This document shows positions 1-9,601 of a stretch of DNA of 64,000 nt, in pieces. Under the pieces are notes generated by a model that saw only the letters and a program-made list of their open reading frames with translations, had not been told where the DNA came from and did not search any database. Made by a program: the position numbers and the translations under genes. The stretch spans positions 2,587,001 to 2,651,000 of the forward strand of contig NZ_CP061177.1 in assembly GCF_017355405.1 (NCBI RefSeq), written 5' to 3'. Source of the DNA: Roseomonas haemaphysalidis. GTDB lineage: Bacteria > Pseudomonadota > Alphaproteobacteria > Acetobacterales > Acetobacteraceae. Every line of letters begins with the position of its first letter. Within the stretch, counting starts at the first letter, position 1.

Positions 1-718
1 CGGTGTGGTAGATGTTGCTTCTGCCACCCAGGCACCGGACCAGGACTTCCGCGCCGTGCCGGGTCATCGCCTCTACATAGGCCGGGCCGAGGGCGGCGAT
101 CGCCTCGCCAAGCTGGCTGGAATGCGACAGGTCCACCATCAGTGCCACGCCGTCCGCCGCCGGGCGGGCGGTGAACTCGTCGATGAACTGCAAACGGTTC
201 GGCAAACCGCTGAGCGGGTCGATGCGCCCGAAGGCATGCTCCAGCTCCACCTGCGCCATGACCATGGCGGCGAGGTCGGTCAGCGACTGCATCTCGGCGG
301 TGGTGATCTGCCGCGGCTCGGTGCCGAGCACGCACATGGCGCCGAGGCCCAGCCCGTCGCTCGTCAACAACGGCGCGCCGGCGTAGAAGCGGATGCCCGC
401 CTGCACCAGCGGACTGCCGGCGAAGCGGGCGTCCTGTTGCAGATCCGGCACCACCAGCATCGCCCTGGTCGCGCTCACCACCGCGCATGGCGCCTGGTGC
501 CGCGGGAGCTCGCGATGCGTGACGCCCACCGCGGACTTGAACCACTGGCGGTCGCTGTCGGTCAGCGACACGGCGGCCACCGGCGCGTTCAGCATGTGGC
601 TGGCGAGCCGGGTCACGCGGTCGTAGCTCTCGCTGGGGGAGGTCTCCAGCATGTTCAGCGCCAGCAGGGCATCCAGCCTGCGGCGCTCGTCCGCCGGAGC
701 GGGCCAGAAATGCGACAT
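1..718 (-). CDS. GAF-GGDEF protein, C-terminus outside window
   Basis: Probable cytoplasmic signalling protein. About 239 residues are visible. Residues ~25-155 resemble a GAF sensor domain of the kind that starts many diguanylate cyclases (N-terminus MSHFWPAPADERRRLDAL, then SESYDRVTRLA, APVAAVSLTD and DRQWFKS). RIDPLSGLPNRLQF at ~165-178 is the usual entry of a GGDEF domain. The gene leaves the window before the GGDEF signature, so cyclase activity, degeneracy or an added EAL domain cannot be judged. The start is the ATG at 716-718; translation stays open to position 1. Downstream of trpS on the same strand but separated by hairpins, so probably its own unit. Confidence 0.75.
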   Translation of the reverse strand, partial: MSHFWPAPADERRRLDALLALNMLETSPSESYDRVTRLASHMLNAPVAAVSLTDSDRQWFKSAVGVTHRELPRHQAPCAVVSATRAMLVVPDLQQDARFAGSPLVQAGIRFYAGAPLLTSDGLGLGAMCVLGTEPRQITTAEMQSLTDLAAMVMAQVELEHAFGRIDPLSGLPNRLQFIDEFTARPAADGVALMVDLSHSSQLGEAIAALGPAYVEAMTRHGAEVLVRCLGGRSNIYHT

Positions 719-744
719 GACAGTCCTTGGACAGGAAGCGGGCT

Positions 745-772
745 GGCCGGGCGGCATGCTCCTCGCCCGGCC
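745..772. repeat. 9-bp perfect inverted repeat between trpS and the GAF-GGDEF gene
   Basis: GGCCGGGCG (745-753) pairs perfectly with CGCCCGGCC (764-772) around a 10-nt loop. No T-run follows on either side, so it is either a weak terminator for trpS or a leader hairpin of the GAF-GGDEF gene, which starts at 718. Confidence 0.4.
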
Positions 773-815
773 TAGGCCGCAGATTGCCTGCCCAAGGATG
801 AACACTTCATGTGTT

Positions 816-838
816 GTCAGGCCGGTTTGGGGCCTGAC
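816..838 (-). terminator. candidate trpS terminator hairpin
   Basis: GTCAGGCC (816-823) pairs perfectly with GGCCTGAC (831-838), with loop GGTTTGG. It starts 7 bases past the trpS stop. The following minus-strand bases are A/C-rich rather than a U tract, so termination would be inefficient or factor-assisted. Confidence 0.45.
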
Positions 839-844
839 GGGTGA

Positions 845-1846
845 TCAGCCGCGCGGCAGAAAGCCCACCAGCTCCTCGGCCCGGGTCACGATCGGCTCGG
901 CAATGGCGGCGGCGCGGTCGGACCCCTTGCGAAGCTCGGCATCCACCGCGCCCGGATCGGCCAGCAGCCGCGTCATTTCTGCCTGGATAGGGCTGAGATG
1001 CGACACCAGGGCCTCGGTCAGCACCTCCTTGAAGGCACCGAAGCCCTTGCCGGCATGGTCCCGCAGCACGTCCGCCGGGGTGGTGCCGGTCATCGCGGCC
1101 AGGATGCCGACGAGGTTGCGGGCCTCCGGGCGCGCGTCCAGCCCCGCCATCTCGGACGGCAGGGGTTCCGGGTCCGTCTTGGCGCGGCGGATCTTCAGGG
1201 CGATGGTATCCGCGTCGTCGGTCAGGTTGATGCGCGACTGGTCGGAGGGATCGGACTTCGACATCTTCTTGGTGCCGTCCCGCAGCGACATGACGCGGGC
1301 GGCGACCCCCTGGATCATCGGCTCGATCGTCGGAAAGAAGTCCACGCCATAGTCGTGGTTGAACTTCTGCGCGATGTCGTTGGCCAGTTCCAGGTGCTGC
1401 TTCTGGTCCTCGCCCACCGGCACGCGGGTGGCGTGGTAGGCATGGATATCGGCGGCCATCAGGTTCGGATAAACGTAGAGCCCCGCCCCGGCGTTCTCGC
1501 GGTCCTTGCCCGCCTTGTCCTTGAACTGCGTCATCCGGTTCAGCCAGCCGATGCGGGCCACGCAGTTGAAGATCCAGGCCAGACGGGCATGGGCATGCAC
1601 GTGGCTTTGCACGAACAGGGTGCACTTGTCCGGCGTCACGCCACAGGCGATCAGCGCCGCCGCCATTTCCCGTGTCTGGCTGGCCAGGGTCCTGGGGTCG
1701 AAAGGCTGGGTGATGGCATGCAGGTCGACCACGCAATAGATGCAGTCGTGGTCCTGCATCATCGGCACCCAGTTGCGGATGGCGCCCAGGTAGTTGCCGA
1801 GGGTTGGAATGCCCGAAGGCTGAATCCCGGAAAACACGCGCTGCAT
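845..1846 (-). CDS. trpS: tryptophanyl-tRNA synthetase
   Basis: Charges tRNA-Trp; class I aminoacyl-tRNA synthetase, cytoplasmic. At 333 residues it has normal bacterial length. The N-terminus [21 protein letters not shown] holds the TrpS signature and the HIGH-equivalent (TLGNYLGA). The KMSKS loop appears as [13 protein letters not shown] near residue 195, and [10 protein letters not shown] is the usual TrpS motif. The ATG at 1846 is preceded by an AAAGG-like ribosome site. It is divergent from the phospholipase D fusion gene with about 160 bp between them; no leader attenuator is evident there. Confidence 0.97.
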   Translation of the reverse strand: MQRVFSGIQPSGIPTLGNYLGAIRNWVPMMQDHDCIYCVVDLHAITQPFDPRTLASQTREMAAALIACGVTPDKCTLFVQSHVHAHARLAWIFNCVARIGWLNRMTQFKDKAGKDRENAGAGLYVYPNLMAADIHAYHATRVPVGEDQKQHLELANDIAQKFNHDYGVDFFPTIEPMIQGVAARVMSLRDGTKKMSKSDPSDQSRINLTDDADTIALKIRRAKTDPEPLPSEMAGLDARPEARNLVGILAAMTGTTPADVLRDHAGKGFGAFKEVLTEALVSHLSPIQAEMTRLLADPGAVDAELRKGSDRAAAIAEPIVTRAEELVGFLPRG

Positions 1847-2005
1847 CGCCAGCTACCTTTCGCACCAAAAGCCCCGGGGCGCCGCCCGGCGGTCTGGCGG
1901 TGATCCCGCGCAGGCCTGCCGACGTCAAGCGGAGCAGCCTGGGCCAAACGTTTTTTGCGGCACTGCACGGTGACTTTTCATGCCTTCCGGCGTTCGACAC
2001 TGGCC

Positions 2006-4240
2006 ATGCAACCTTCCCCGTCCCCGATCCTGTCGCGGCAGCCGGACGACCGCCGGTCAGTCCCGGCGTCCGCCACGGCGCCGAGCCCACCCACCATGCT
2101 GCAGCCTGGTCGGAACGTGTGGCGCGTGGCGCGGGCGGCGCGGGCCAGCGTCCTGGTGGACGCCGCCAACTACTACGGCGCGCTGCGCGAGGCGCTGTTG
2201 AAGGCGGAGGACAGCATCCTCATCGCCGGCTGGGATATCGACAGCCGCGCCCCCCTGGTCGGTCCCTCGGGCGAGCCGACGGATGGATTGCCGGCGACGC
2301 TGGGTGCCTTTCTGACAGCGCTGGTGCACCGCCGGCCGCAACTGCGGGTCAAGCTGCTGTTGTGGGACTATTCGGTGCTTTACGCGCTGGAGCGCGAGTT
2401 GCTGCCGGCGCTGATGCTGCACTGGAACACCCCGGCGCAGATCGAGCTGTGCCTGGACGACGAGGTTCCCTTGGGTGCCTCGCATCACCAGAAGATCGTC
2501 GTGGTGGATGACCGGCTGGCATTTTCCGGCGGGCTGGACCTGACCATCCGCCGGTGGGACACGTCCCACCACGCGATCAACGACCCCCATCGCATGGACC
2601 CGGGCGACCAGCCCTATGCGCCGTTCCACGACGTGCAGATGCTGGTCGACGGCGAAGCGGCCGGGGCTCTGGCCGACCTGTTCCGCGGGCGCTGGGCCCG
2701 CTCGGCCTGCGAGGACCTGCCGCCCCGGGCCGAGGTCGGGGCCGATGCCCCCGACCTCTGGCCCCGCGCCCTGGTGCCGGACCTGCGGGATGTCGCGGTC
2801 GGCATTGCCCGCACCCAGGCCGACTACGACGGCGAGCCCGCTGTCCGCGAGGTGGAAACACTGTTCGAGGACATGATCGACGGCGCCGAGCGCTGCATCT
2901 ATGCCGAGAACCAGTTCTACACGAACCTCGGCCTTGCTGCCCGTCTGGGCAAGCGGATGCAGGAGCGCCCGGACCTTCAGGTGGTCCTGCTGGGGCCGCG
3001 CACGCACCACACCTGGCTGGAACACCGCACCATGCTGGCGGGACGCATCCGCTTCATGATGCTGTTGCGCCAGATGGGCGTGGCCGACCGGATCCGCATG
3101 CTCTACCCACAGATCGGGGACAAGCGTGGTCCGCATGCCGACGTGATGGTGCACGCCAAGGTCACCATCGTCGATGACCGGATCATGCGCATCGGTTCCG
3201 CCAACCTGTGCAACCGGTCCATGGCGATCGACACGGAATGCGACCTCGTGGTCGAGGGAACGGACGAGCGGACCCGCGCCGGCATCCGCATGGTGCGCGA
3301 CAGGTTCCTGGCCGAGCATATTGGCGTGAAGCCCGAGCGTGTGGCGGCGATCACGCAAAGCGGCACCCTGTTCCAGGCCCTGGACCAATTGAGCAGCCGG
3401 CAGCGCCGCCTGCTGCCTATCCAGGATGGCGAGCTGGCCGAAGGAGAAGGCGTGCCGCAGATCGAGGCCGTGGCGGACCCCCGCCGCCCGATTGGCCCGG
3501 AAACCATGCTGGCGGACTTCGATGCCGACGAGGCCCCTGAGGGCAGCGGCGGCATGGCGCTCTGGCTGCGCATCGGGCTGGTGGTGGCGCCCATGGTGAT
3601 CCTGGGCGTGGCGTGGCGCTATACGCCGCTGTCCGACTTCATGAACCCGAACACCTTCACCAGTTCGCTGCAGGCGGGCGGGGCGTGGGGGCCGGTGCTC
3701 GCGCTTGGGCTGTTCATGTTGCTGGGCCTGATCGCCTTTCCCGTGAACGTGCTGATCGTCGCCACGGCCGCGGCCTTCGGCCTGTGGCCGGGCCTCATGT
3801 ATGCGGCGGTGGGCGCCATGGTCAGCGCGGTCCTGACCTATCTGGTCGGGCGCCGGATGGGCCCCGGGGTACTGCGCAAGATCATCGGACCACGCATCAA
3901 CAAGGTGAGCCGGAGCATCGCCAAGAACGGCATCCTGGCCGTGACGCTGGTGCGCCTGATGCCGATCGCGCCCTTTACCCTGGTCAACCTGGTGGCCGGG
4001 GCCATCCGCATTCCCTTGCTAGACTACACCGTGGGCACGGCGCTGGGCCTCGCGCCGGGGCTGTTGTTGATGACGGCGCTGGGCGACCGGCTGCTGCGCA
4101 TCCTGACCGATCCGTCCCTCAAGGACATCTTCGGCTTCGTGGTGGTCCTGCTGTGCTGGGGGCTGCTGTCCTTCGGGTTGCAGAGCCTCATCAAGCGGTG
4201 GCGGCGCCGCAGCGAACGCAAGCGAGACGCCGCCGCGTGA
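2006..4240 (+). CDS. phospholipase D / VTT (DedA-like) membrane fusion protein
   Basis: Two-part protein of 744 residues. The N-terminal ~480 residues are a phospholipase D superfamily module with two HKD-type motifs: HQKIVVVDDRLAFSGG from residue 161 and HAKVTIVDDRIMRIGSAN from residue 383. Known members of this type hydrolyse or transfer phosphatidyl groups (PLD or cardiolipin synthase-like). From about residue 516 the chain becomes hydrophobic and carries a VTT/TVP38-TMEM64 domain (FPVNVLIVATAAAFG, VGRRMGP, LVRLMPIAPFTLVN), a family linked to phospholipid scrambling or transport. The start is uncertain: ATG 2006 is used, ATG 2096 sits right before the conserved part, and TTG 1955 is also in frame. 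Its stop overlaps the next start. Substrate unknown. Confidence 0.85.
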   Translation: MQPSPSPILSRQPDDRRSVPASATAPSPPTMLQPGRNVWRVARAARASVLVDAANYYGALREALLKAEDSILIAGWDIDSRAPLVGPSGEPTDGLPATLGAFLTALVHRRPQLRVKLLLWDYSVLYALERELLPALMLHWNTPAQIELCLDDEVPLGASHHQKIVVVDDRLAFSGGLDLTIRRWDTSHHAINDPHRMDPGDQPYAPFHDVQMLVDGEAAGALADLFRGRWARSACEDLPPRAEVGADAPDLWPRALVPDLRDVAVGIARTQADYDGEPAVREVETLFEDMIDGAERCIYAENQFYTNLGLAARLGKRMQERPDLQVVLLGPRTHHTWLEHRTMLAGRIRFMMLLRQMGVADRIRMLYPQIGDKRGPHADVMVHAKVTIVDDRIMRIGSANLCNRSMAIDTECDLVVEGTDERTRAGIRMVRDRFLAEHIGVKPERVAAITQSGTLFQALDQLSSRQRRLLPIQDGELAEGEGVPQIEAVADPRRPIGPETMLADFDADEAPEGSGGMALWLRIGLVVAPMVILGVAWRYTPLSDFMNPNTFTSSLQAGGAWGPVLALGLFMLLGLIAFPVNVLIVATAAAFGLWPGLMYAAVGAMVSAVLTYLVGRRMGPGVLRKIIGPRINKVSRSIAKNGILAVTLVRLMPIAPFTLVNLVAGAIRIPLLDYTVGTALGLAPGLLLMTALGDRLLRILTDPSLKDIFGFVVVLLCWGLLSFGLQSLIKRWRRRSERKRDAAA

Positions 4241-4935
4241 TCCTGCGGATCATGACCTGGAACATCCATGGCGGCATCGGGCCTGACGGCGTGCTGGACA
4301 TGGACCGGACCCTCGCGCTGATCCGGCGCCACAAGCCGGACATTCTGGCCGTTCAGGAAGTGGAAAGCCGCGGCCGCGGGCTGGACCATTGCGGCTTCTC
4401 CCTGCTGCGCGACCATATCCCTGGCCATTCTCGCCCGGCCGAGACCATCCAGGCGCATGACGGCGCCTACGGACACATGCTGCTGAGCCGGTGGCCGATC
4501 GAGCACAGCGAGCTGCACGACCTGTCGCACCCCGGCCGCGAACCGCGCATCGCCATCGAGGCGCGAATCGCGACGCCGGCCGGCGAGCTGCGGGTCGTAT
4601 CCGCCCACCTGGGCCTGCGTCACCGTGAGCGGCAGCAGCAGGCGGCCAAGCTCGCGGCCCTGGTCCGCCGCGGGTCCGGACCGATGGTGGCAATGGGCGA
4701 CTTCAACGAATGGAGCTGGCGTGGCCCCGTGTGGCGGGCGCTGGGGCGGCAGATGCCCGGGCACACCCGGCTGCGGACCTTTCCGGCCCGCTTTCCGGCC
4801 TTGAAGCTCGATCGCATCTTCTGCCGTCCGGCGTCGCTGCTCGGGCGCAACTGGTCGGATCGGGACGGCCGCCATGCCTCGGACCACCTGCCCATCGTGG
4901 CCGAGCTGCACATGCCCGTCAGGTCTGCCCCCTGA
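4237..4935 (+). CDS. endonuclease/exonuclease/phosphatase (EEP) family hydrolase
   Basis: Metal-dependent phosphodiesterase of the DNase I/EEP fold, 232 residues. Visible motifs in order: MTWNIHGG (N-terminal metal/Asn), VQEVE (catalytic Glu), SAHLGL, GDFNEW, LDRIF and ASDHLPI (C-terminal Asp-His). The chosen GTG start overlaps the stop of the PLD/VTT gene in a GTGA junction, implying translational coupling; ATG 4252 is an internal alternative. No signal peptide. Pairing with a PLD/VTT fusion suggests a lipid headgroup or phosphodiester substrate rather than DNA, but that is inference from context. Confidence 0.85.
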   Translation: MILRIMTWNIHGGIGPDGVLDMDRTLALIRRHKPDILAVQEVESRGRGLDHCGFSLLRDHIPGHSRPAETIQAHDGAYGHMLLSRWPIEHSELHDLSHPGREPRIAIEARIATPAGELRVVSAHLGLRHRERQQQAAKLAALVRRGSGPMVAMGDFNEWSWRGPVWRALGRQMPGHTRLRTFPARFPALKLDRIFCRPASLLGRNWSDRDGRHASDHLPIVAELHMPVRSAP

Positions 4936-5038
4936 TGCGCAGGCTGGCCCGCCCGGCCCCAAGGGAGTAAACGCCCCGGCAACCGGCTTGGCCGCCCTGT
5001 CCCGGCCAGCCCCGACCGGCAGCGGAGGAACCAGTTCA

Positions 5039-6892
5039 ATGCCCGTATATCGTTCGCGCACCACCACGCATGGCCGCAACATGGCGGGCGCCCGTGGCCT
5101 TTGGCGGGCCACCGGCATGAAGGACGGTGACTTCGGCAAGCCGATCATCGCCATCGCCAATTCCTTCACCCAGTTCGTGCCCGGCCATGTGCACCTCAAG
5201 GACCTCGGCCAGCTGGTGGCGCGGGAGATCGAGGCGGCCGGGGGCGTGGCCAAGGAATTCAACACCATCGCGGTGGATGATGGCATCGCCATGGGCCATG
5301 GCGGCATGCTCTACAGCCTGCCCTCGCGCGAGCTGATCGCCGACAGCGTCGAATACATGGTGAACGCGCATTGCGCGGACGCGCTGGTGTGCATCTCGAA
5401 CTGCGACAAGATCACCCCGGGCATGCTGATGGCGGCGATGCGCCTGAACATTCCGGTGGTGTTCGTGTCCGGCGGCCCGATGGAGGCCGGCAAGGTGGTT
5501 CACCGTGGCGTGAAGCGCGCCATCGACCTCGTGGACGCCATGGTCGCCGCCGCAGACAGCACCGTGACCGACGAGGAGGTGGCGGTGATCGAACGCTCCG
5601 CCTGCCCGACCTGCGGAAGTTGCTCGGGCATGTTCACTGCCAATTCCATGAACTGCCTGGCCGAGGCGCTGGGCCTCGCCCTGCCGGGCAACGGAACGGT
5701 CGTCGCCACCCATTCCGACCGCAAGGGGCTGTTCCTGGAGGCCGGGCGCCTGATCGTGGACCTCGCCAAGCGGTACTACGAGCAGGATGATGTTTCCGCC
5801 CTGCCCCGCTCCATCGCCAACTTCGCGGCGTTCGAGAACGCGATGACGCTGGATATCTCCATGGGTGGCTCCACCAACACGGTGCTGCACCTGCTGGCGG
5901 CGGCGCATGAGGCGGGCGTGGACTTCACTATGCGCGACATCGACCGCCTGTCCCGCCGCGTGCCTGTGCTGTGCAAGGTGGCCCCCGCCGTGCCGGATGT
6001 GCATGTGGAGGACGTGCACCGCGCCGGCGGCATCATGGGCATTCTCGGCGAGCTCGACCGCGCCGGGCTGATCCATCGCGATGTCCCCACGGTCCACGCC
6101 ACCACCATGGGCGATGCGCTGGACCGGTGGGACCTGAAGCGCACCGAAAGCCGCACCGCGCACGACTTCTTCTGCGCCGCCCCCGGCGGCATCCCGACCA
6201 CCGAGGCGTTCAGCCAGTCCGCCCGCTGGGAAGAGCCGGACCTGGACCGGGAGAAGGGCGTGATCCGCCGGCTGGAGCATGCCTTTTCCACCGATGGCGG
6301 CCTGGCGGTGCTGTATGGCAACCTGGCCGAGGACGGCTGCATCGTGAAGACCGCCGGCGTGGATGCCAGCATCCTGACGTTCCATGGCACCGCGCGCATC
6401 TTCGAAAGCCAGGATGACGCGGTCAGCGGCATCCTGGGCGGCAAGGTTTCGCCGGGCGACGTGGTGCTGATCCGCTACGAGGGTCCCAAGGGCGGCCCCG
6501 GCATGCAGGAGATGCTGTATCCGACCAGCTACCTGAAGTCGAAGGGCCTGGGCAAGGCCTGCGCCCTGGTCACGGACGGTCGTTTCTCGGGTGGTTCCTC
6601 GGGCCTGTCGATCGGGCACGTCTCGCCGGAAGCCGCTGAAGGCGGCTTGATCGGGCTGGTCGAGGACGGTGACAGCATCGAGATCGACATTCCCAACCGC
6701 AGCATCCGCCTGGCGGTGCCGGACGAAGTGCTGGCCGAGCGCCGGCAGGGCATGGAGCAACGGGGCGAGCAGGCCTGGCAGCCGGTCGACCGTGAGCGTG
6801 CCGTGTCCACCGCGCTGCGCGCCTATGCCGCCCTGACCACCAGCGCCGCCCGCGGCGCCGTGCGCGACCTGGACCAGCGCCGCCGCCGCTGA
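5039..6892 (+). CDS. ilvD: dihydroxy-acid dehydratase, E. coli ([4Fe-4S]) type
   Basis: Dehydrates 2,3-dihydroxy-isovalerate and -methylvalerate in valine/isoleucine synthesis. At 617 residues it matches E. coli IlvD. Cys122 (SNCDKITPG) and Cys195 (in [11 protein letters not shown], residues 189-199) correspond to the cluster cysteines of the E. coli enzyme. The extra N-terminal cysteine of [2Fe-2S] enzymes is absent ([11 protein letters not shown] at that place). The start is well supported by GGAGGAA at 5024-5030, 8 nt before the ATG. Single-gene unit ending in a strong hairpin at 6904-6933. A second ilvD of another class lies at 19050-20774. Confidence 0.95.
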   Translation: MPVYRSRTTTHGRNMAGARGLWRATGMKDGDFGKPIIAIANSFTQFVPGHVHLKDLGQLVAREIEAAGGVAKEFNTIAVDDGIAMGHGGMLYSLPSRELIADSVEYMVNAHCADALVCISNCDKITPGMLMAAMRLNIPVVFVSGGPMEAGKVVHRGVKRAIDLVDAMVAAADSTVTDEEVAVIERSACPTCGSCSGMFTANSMNCLAEALGLALPGNGTVVATHSDRKGLFLEAGRLIVDLAKRYYEQDDVSALPRSIANFAAFENAMTLDISMGGSTNTVLHLLAAAHEAGVDFTMRDIDRLSRRVPVLCKVAPAVPDVHVEDVHRAGGIMGILGELDRAGLIHRDVPTVHATTMGDALDRWDLKRTESRTAHDFFCAAPGGIPTTEAFSQSARWEEPDLDREKGVIRRLEHAFSTDGGLAVLYGNLAEDGCIVKTAGVDASILTFHGTARIFESQDDAVSGILGGKVSPGDVVLIRYEGPKGGPGMQEMLYPTSYLKSKGLGKACALVTDGRFSGGSSGLSIGHVSPEAAEGGLIGLVEDGDSIEIDIPNRSIRLAVPDEVLAERRQGMEQRGEQAWQPVDRERAVSTALRAYAALTTSAARGAVRDLDQRRRR

Positions 6893-6903
6893 TCGAAAAC
6901 GAC

Positions 6904-6936
6904 AACGCCGGACGCTTGGGGGCGTCCGGCGTTTGG
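6904..6936 (+). terminator. ilvD terminator hairpin
   Basis: AACGCCGGACGC (6904-6915) pairs perfectly over 12 bp with GCGTCCGGCGTT (6922-6933), loop TTGGGG, followed by a short T stretch. It sits 11 bases after the ilvD stop and between convergent units (tRNA-Arg is on the minus strand). Confidence 0.75.
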
Positions 6937-6947
6937 AAGCGGCAAGC

Positions 6948-7024
6948 TGGCGCGCCCTGAGGGACTTGAACCCCCAACCAACCGGGTAGAAGCCGGTTGC
7001 TCTATCCAGTTGAGCTAAGGACGC
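6948..7024 (-). tRNA. tRNA-Arg (anticodon TCT)
   Basis: Folded by eye on the minus strand: acceptor GCGTCCT/AGGGCGC (one G-T pair), D stem GCTC/GAGC, anticodon stem ACCGG/CCGGT with loop CTTCTAC, T arm GGGGG-TTCAAGT-CCCTC, discriminator G and an encoded CCA. 77 nt. Reads AGA. Confidence 0.95.
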
Positions 7025-7045
7025 AGAACCGGGCGGTGGTGGACC

Positions 7046-7372
7046 TTAGTGGGTCCAGTTCTCCGCGCGGCCATAGCGGAAATTATCGGCATAGACCTTG
7101 GGCTTGATCTCGGCCTTCTGCGGCGGCACCGCCTCGACCTCGTAGGCGATGCCGTTGGCACGGGCATAAGCCTCGGCAGCCTCGCGGGTGGAAAAGCTCA
7201 GCCGCACCTGCGCGCGCGTATCGCCCGAGCCGAACCAGCCGGTCAGCGGGTCCAGCTTGCGGCTTTCGGACGGCGCGAACTCCAGCAGCCAGCCTTCCGT
7301 CTTGGCGCGCCCGGATTGCATGGCGGAACGCGGCGGGGAATGGATGCGGGCAATGGCGGCGTCGCGGCTCAT
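7046..7372 (-). CDS. NDUFS4-like complex I accessory subunit
   Basis: 108 residues matching the 'ETC complex I subunit conserved region' family, the bacterial counterpart of mitochondrial NDUFS4, a supernumerary subunit that helps assemble the N-module of NADH:ubiquinone oxidoreductase. Seen: [46 protein letters not shown] and the C-terminal [12 protein letters not shown] at 7372 fits the family N-terminus (the upstream in-frame extension would run through the tRNA-Pro gene). It lies alone between two tRNA genes on the same strand, away from any nuo cluster. Typical of alphaproteobacteria. Confidence 0.88.
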   Translation of the reverse strand: MSRDAAIARIHSPPRSAMQSGRAKTEGWLLEFAPSESRKLDPLTGWFGSGDTRAQVRLSFSTREAAEAYARANGIAYEVEAVPPQKAEIKPKVYADNFRYGRAENWTH

Positions 7373-7394
7373 GCGGGGCGTTCCGTTGTTGCGG

Positions 7395-7471
7395 TGGTCG
7401 GGGCGAGAGGATTCGAACCTCCGGCCCTTTGGTCCCAAACCAAATGCGCTACCAGGCTGCGCCACGCCCCG
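7395..7471 (-). tRNA. tRNA-Pro (anticodon TGG)
   Basis: Minus-strand cloverleaf: acceptor CGGGGCG/CGCCCCG, D stem GCGC/GCGC, anticodon stem TTTGG/CCAAA with loop TTTGGGA, T arm GGAGG-TTCGAAT-CCTCT, discriminator A and an encoded CCA. 77 nt. It begins 23 bases upstream of the NDUFS4-like start and may share its transcript. Confidence 0.95.
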
Positions 7472-7520
7472 ACTGCGGCGCAAACTATGTCCGATCGGGG
7501 CGGCGCGCAACCGTGCAGCG

Positions 7521-8789
7521 TCAGCCGATGTGGCTCAGCCCCCCCATCCAGGGCGCCAGCACGGCCGGCACGGCGATCCGGCCGTCCTCCTGCTGGTGGG
7601 TTTCCAGCACCGCGATCAACGCGCGGCCCACAGCGACGCCGGAGCCGTTGAGCGTGTGCACGAAGGCCGTCCCCTTGGCGTCCCTGGGCCGGAAGCGCGC
7701 CGCCATGCGGCGGGCCTGGAAATCGAGGGTATTGGAGCAGGACGAAATCTCCCGCCATGCGCCCTGCCCCGGCAGCCAGACCTCAAGGTCATAGGTCTTG
7801 GTTGCGGAAAAGCCGGTATCGCCGGCGCACAGCACGACCCGGCGCCACACCAAGCCGAGTTCCGTCAGAACCCGCTCGGCGCACTGGGTCATGCGCTCGT
7901 GCTCCGCGTCGGAATGCTCGGGTGCGGTGACAGCCACCATTTCGACCTTGGTGAACTGGTGCTGCCGCAACATGCCGCGGGTGTCACGCCCCGCGCTGCC
8001 GGCTTCGGACCGGAAGCATGGCGACAGCGCGGCGAAGCGCAATGGCAGCGCATCCTCGGCCAGGATCTCGCCCGCCACGAGGTTGGTCAGCGGCACCTCG
8101 GCGGTCGGGATCAGCCAGCGGCCGTCCTCGGTGCGGAACAGGTCTTCCTTGAACTTCGGCAGCTGGCCGGTGCCGTACATGGTGGCGTCGTTCACCAGCA
8201 GCGGCACGGCCGTCTCGCTGAAGCCGTGCTCGTCCACGTGCAGCGTCAACATGTACTGGCCCAGCGCGCGCTCCAGCCGGGCCAACTGGCCCCTCAGCAC
8301 CGTGAAGCGGGCGCCTGCCAGCTTGGAGGCGCCGGCGAAGTCCATCAGCCCCAGGGCCTCGCCGATCTCGAAATGCTGCTTCGGCGTGAACGGCATGTTG
8401 GGCGGGTTGCCGTGCTGGTGCAGCACGACGTTGTCGGCCTCGTCCCGCCCGTCGGGCACATCGTCGGCCAGGGCATTGGGCAGGGTTTCCAGCAAGGCGC
8501 CCTGCGCCTCGTCGGCCGCCTTCGCCTCGGCTTCCAAGGCCTCCATGCGGCCGCGCAGCGCGGTGGCCTCCGCCTCCAGCGCGGCTGTGTCGGCACCCTG
8601 GCGCTTGCCGATGCCGATCTCCTTGGACAGCTGGTTGCGCCGCGCCTGAAGCTCCTGCAGCGCGGTCTGCGAGGAACGGCGGATGCTGTCCTGTTCCAGG
8701 ATGGCGGCGGCCACCGGCGGCAGCGCGCGGCGCGCCATGGCGGCGTCAAACGCCGCCGGATCGGCGCGGACGGTGCGGATGTCGTGCAT
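7521..8789 (-). CDS. serS: seryl-tRNA synthetase
   Basis: Charges tRNA-Ser and supplies Ser-tRNA-Sec where present; class II synthetase, 422 residues as expected. The N-terminal ~110 residues form the tRNA-binding coiled-coil arm ([16 protein letters not shown], then an Ala/Glu-rich return helix). The catalytic core shows TAEVPLTN, motif 2 ([21 protein letters not shown]) and motif 3 ([16 protein letters not shown]). Start ATG 8789 lies 6 bases from the tatC stop, so it is the last gene of the dgt-to-serS operon. The surE-pcm pair that often follows serS in alphaproteobacteria is not here; tRNA-Pro follows instead. Confidence 0.97.
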   Translation of the reverse strand: MHDIRTVRADPAAFDAAMARRALPPVAAAILEQDSIRRSSQTALQELQARRNQLSKEIGIGKRQGADTAALEAEATALRGRMEALEAEAKAADEAQGALLETLPNALADDVPDGRDEADNVVLHQHGNPPNMPFTPKQHFEIGEALGLMDFAGASKLAGARFTVLRGQLARLERALGQYMLTLHVDEHGFSETAVPLLVNDATMYGTGQLPKFKEDLFRTEDGRWLIPTAEVPLTNLVAGEILAEDALPLRFAALSPCFRSEAGSAGRDTRGMLRQHQFTKVEMVAVTAPEHSDAEHERMTQCAERVLTELGLVWRRVVLCAGDTGFSATKTYDLEVWLPGQGAWREISSCSNTLDFQARRMAARFRPRDAKGTAFVHTLNGSGVAVGRALIAVLETHQQEDGRIAVPAVLAPWMGGLSHIG

Positions 8790-8795
8790 GGCAGA

Positions 8796-9590
8796 TCAGC
8801 TCTTGTCTTCGTCGGTCCGCACCGGGCTGACCCAGCCGGCGGCAAGAATGGAAATCTCGTAGAGAAGGATCAGCGGCACGGCGAGGCCGATCTGGCTGAT
8901 GATGTCGGGCGGCGTGATCACGGCGGCGATCACGAACATGCCGACGATCGCGTAGCGGCGCCCCTTCTTCAGCCCGGCAGCGGACACGATGCCCACCTTG
9001 GCCATCAGCGTCAGCGCGATCGGCATCTGGAAGGCAGCGCCGAAGGCCAGGATCATGTGCATGACCAAGCTGAGGTATTCGCTGACTTTGGCTTCCAGCT
9101 GCACCGGAAGCTGGCCCGCGCCTGGCGGCGTCTCAAAGGAGATGAAGAACTTCCAGGCCAGCGGAAAAATGAAGTAGTAGGCCAGCGCCGCGCCCAGCAG
9201 GAACAGGATCGGCGAGGCGATCATGAACGGCAGCATGGCCCGCTTCTCGCTGCGGTACAGGCCGGGCGCGATGAAGAGCCAGAGCTGCGTGGCCCACACG
9301 GGGAAGCTGACGAAGACCGCGCCGAAGAACGCCACCTTCAGGTAGGTGAAGAAGGCCTCGTAGAGCGCGGTGAAGATCATCCGCCGCTCGCCGCCACTCT
9401 GCTGGTGCAGCACGTCGGCCAGCGGACGGGCCAGGAAGCCGTAGATCTGCGTCGAGAAGTAATAGCAGACCGCGAAGGCGATCAGGAAAGCACCGAGCGA
9501 CCATAGCAGGCGTGTGCGCAATTCGAGCAGATGCTCGATCAGCGGCATCGGCTTGTCGTCGATCTGGTCTTCTTCTTCTACCCGGGGCAC
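8796..9590 (-). CDS. tatC: Sec-independent protein translocase TatC
   Basis: Inner-membrane receptor core of the twin-arginine translocon, which exports folded proteins with RR signal peptides. 264 residues with six hydrophobic segments. Landmarks: [17 protein letters not shown] near the N-terminus, [35 protein letters not shown] and [10 protein letters not shown]. The start used is GTG 9590, 11 nt after the tatB stop; ATG 9548 (MPLIEHLLE) is an alternative. Several proteins in this window carry possible Tat signals (binding protein at 54080, WXXGXW protein at 18606). Confidence 0.96.
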   Translation of the reverse strand: MPRVEEEDQIDDKPMPLIEHLLELRTRLLWSLGAFLIAFAVCYYFSTQIYGFLARPLADVLHQQSGGERRMIFTALYEAFFTYLKVAFFGAVFVSFPVWATQLWLFIAPGLYRSEKRAMLPFMIASPILFLLGAALAYYFIFPLAWKFFISFETPPGAGQLPVQLEAKVSEYLSLVMHMILAFGAAFQMPIALTLMAKVGIVSAAGLKKGRRYAIVGMFVIAAVITPPDIISQIGLAVPLILLYEISILAAGWVSPVRTDEDKS

Positions 9591-9601
9591 GGACTTAATA
9601 C

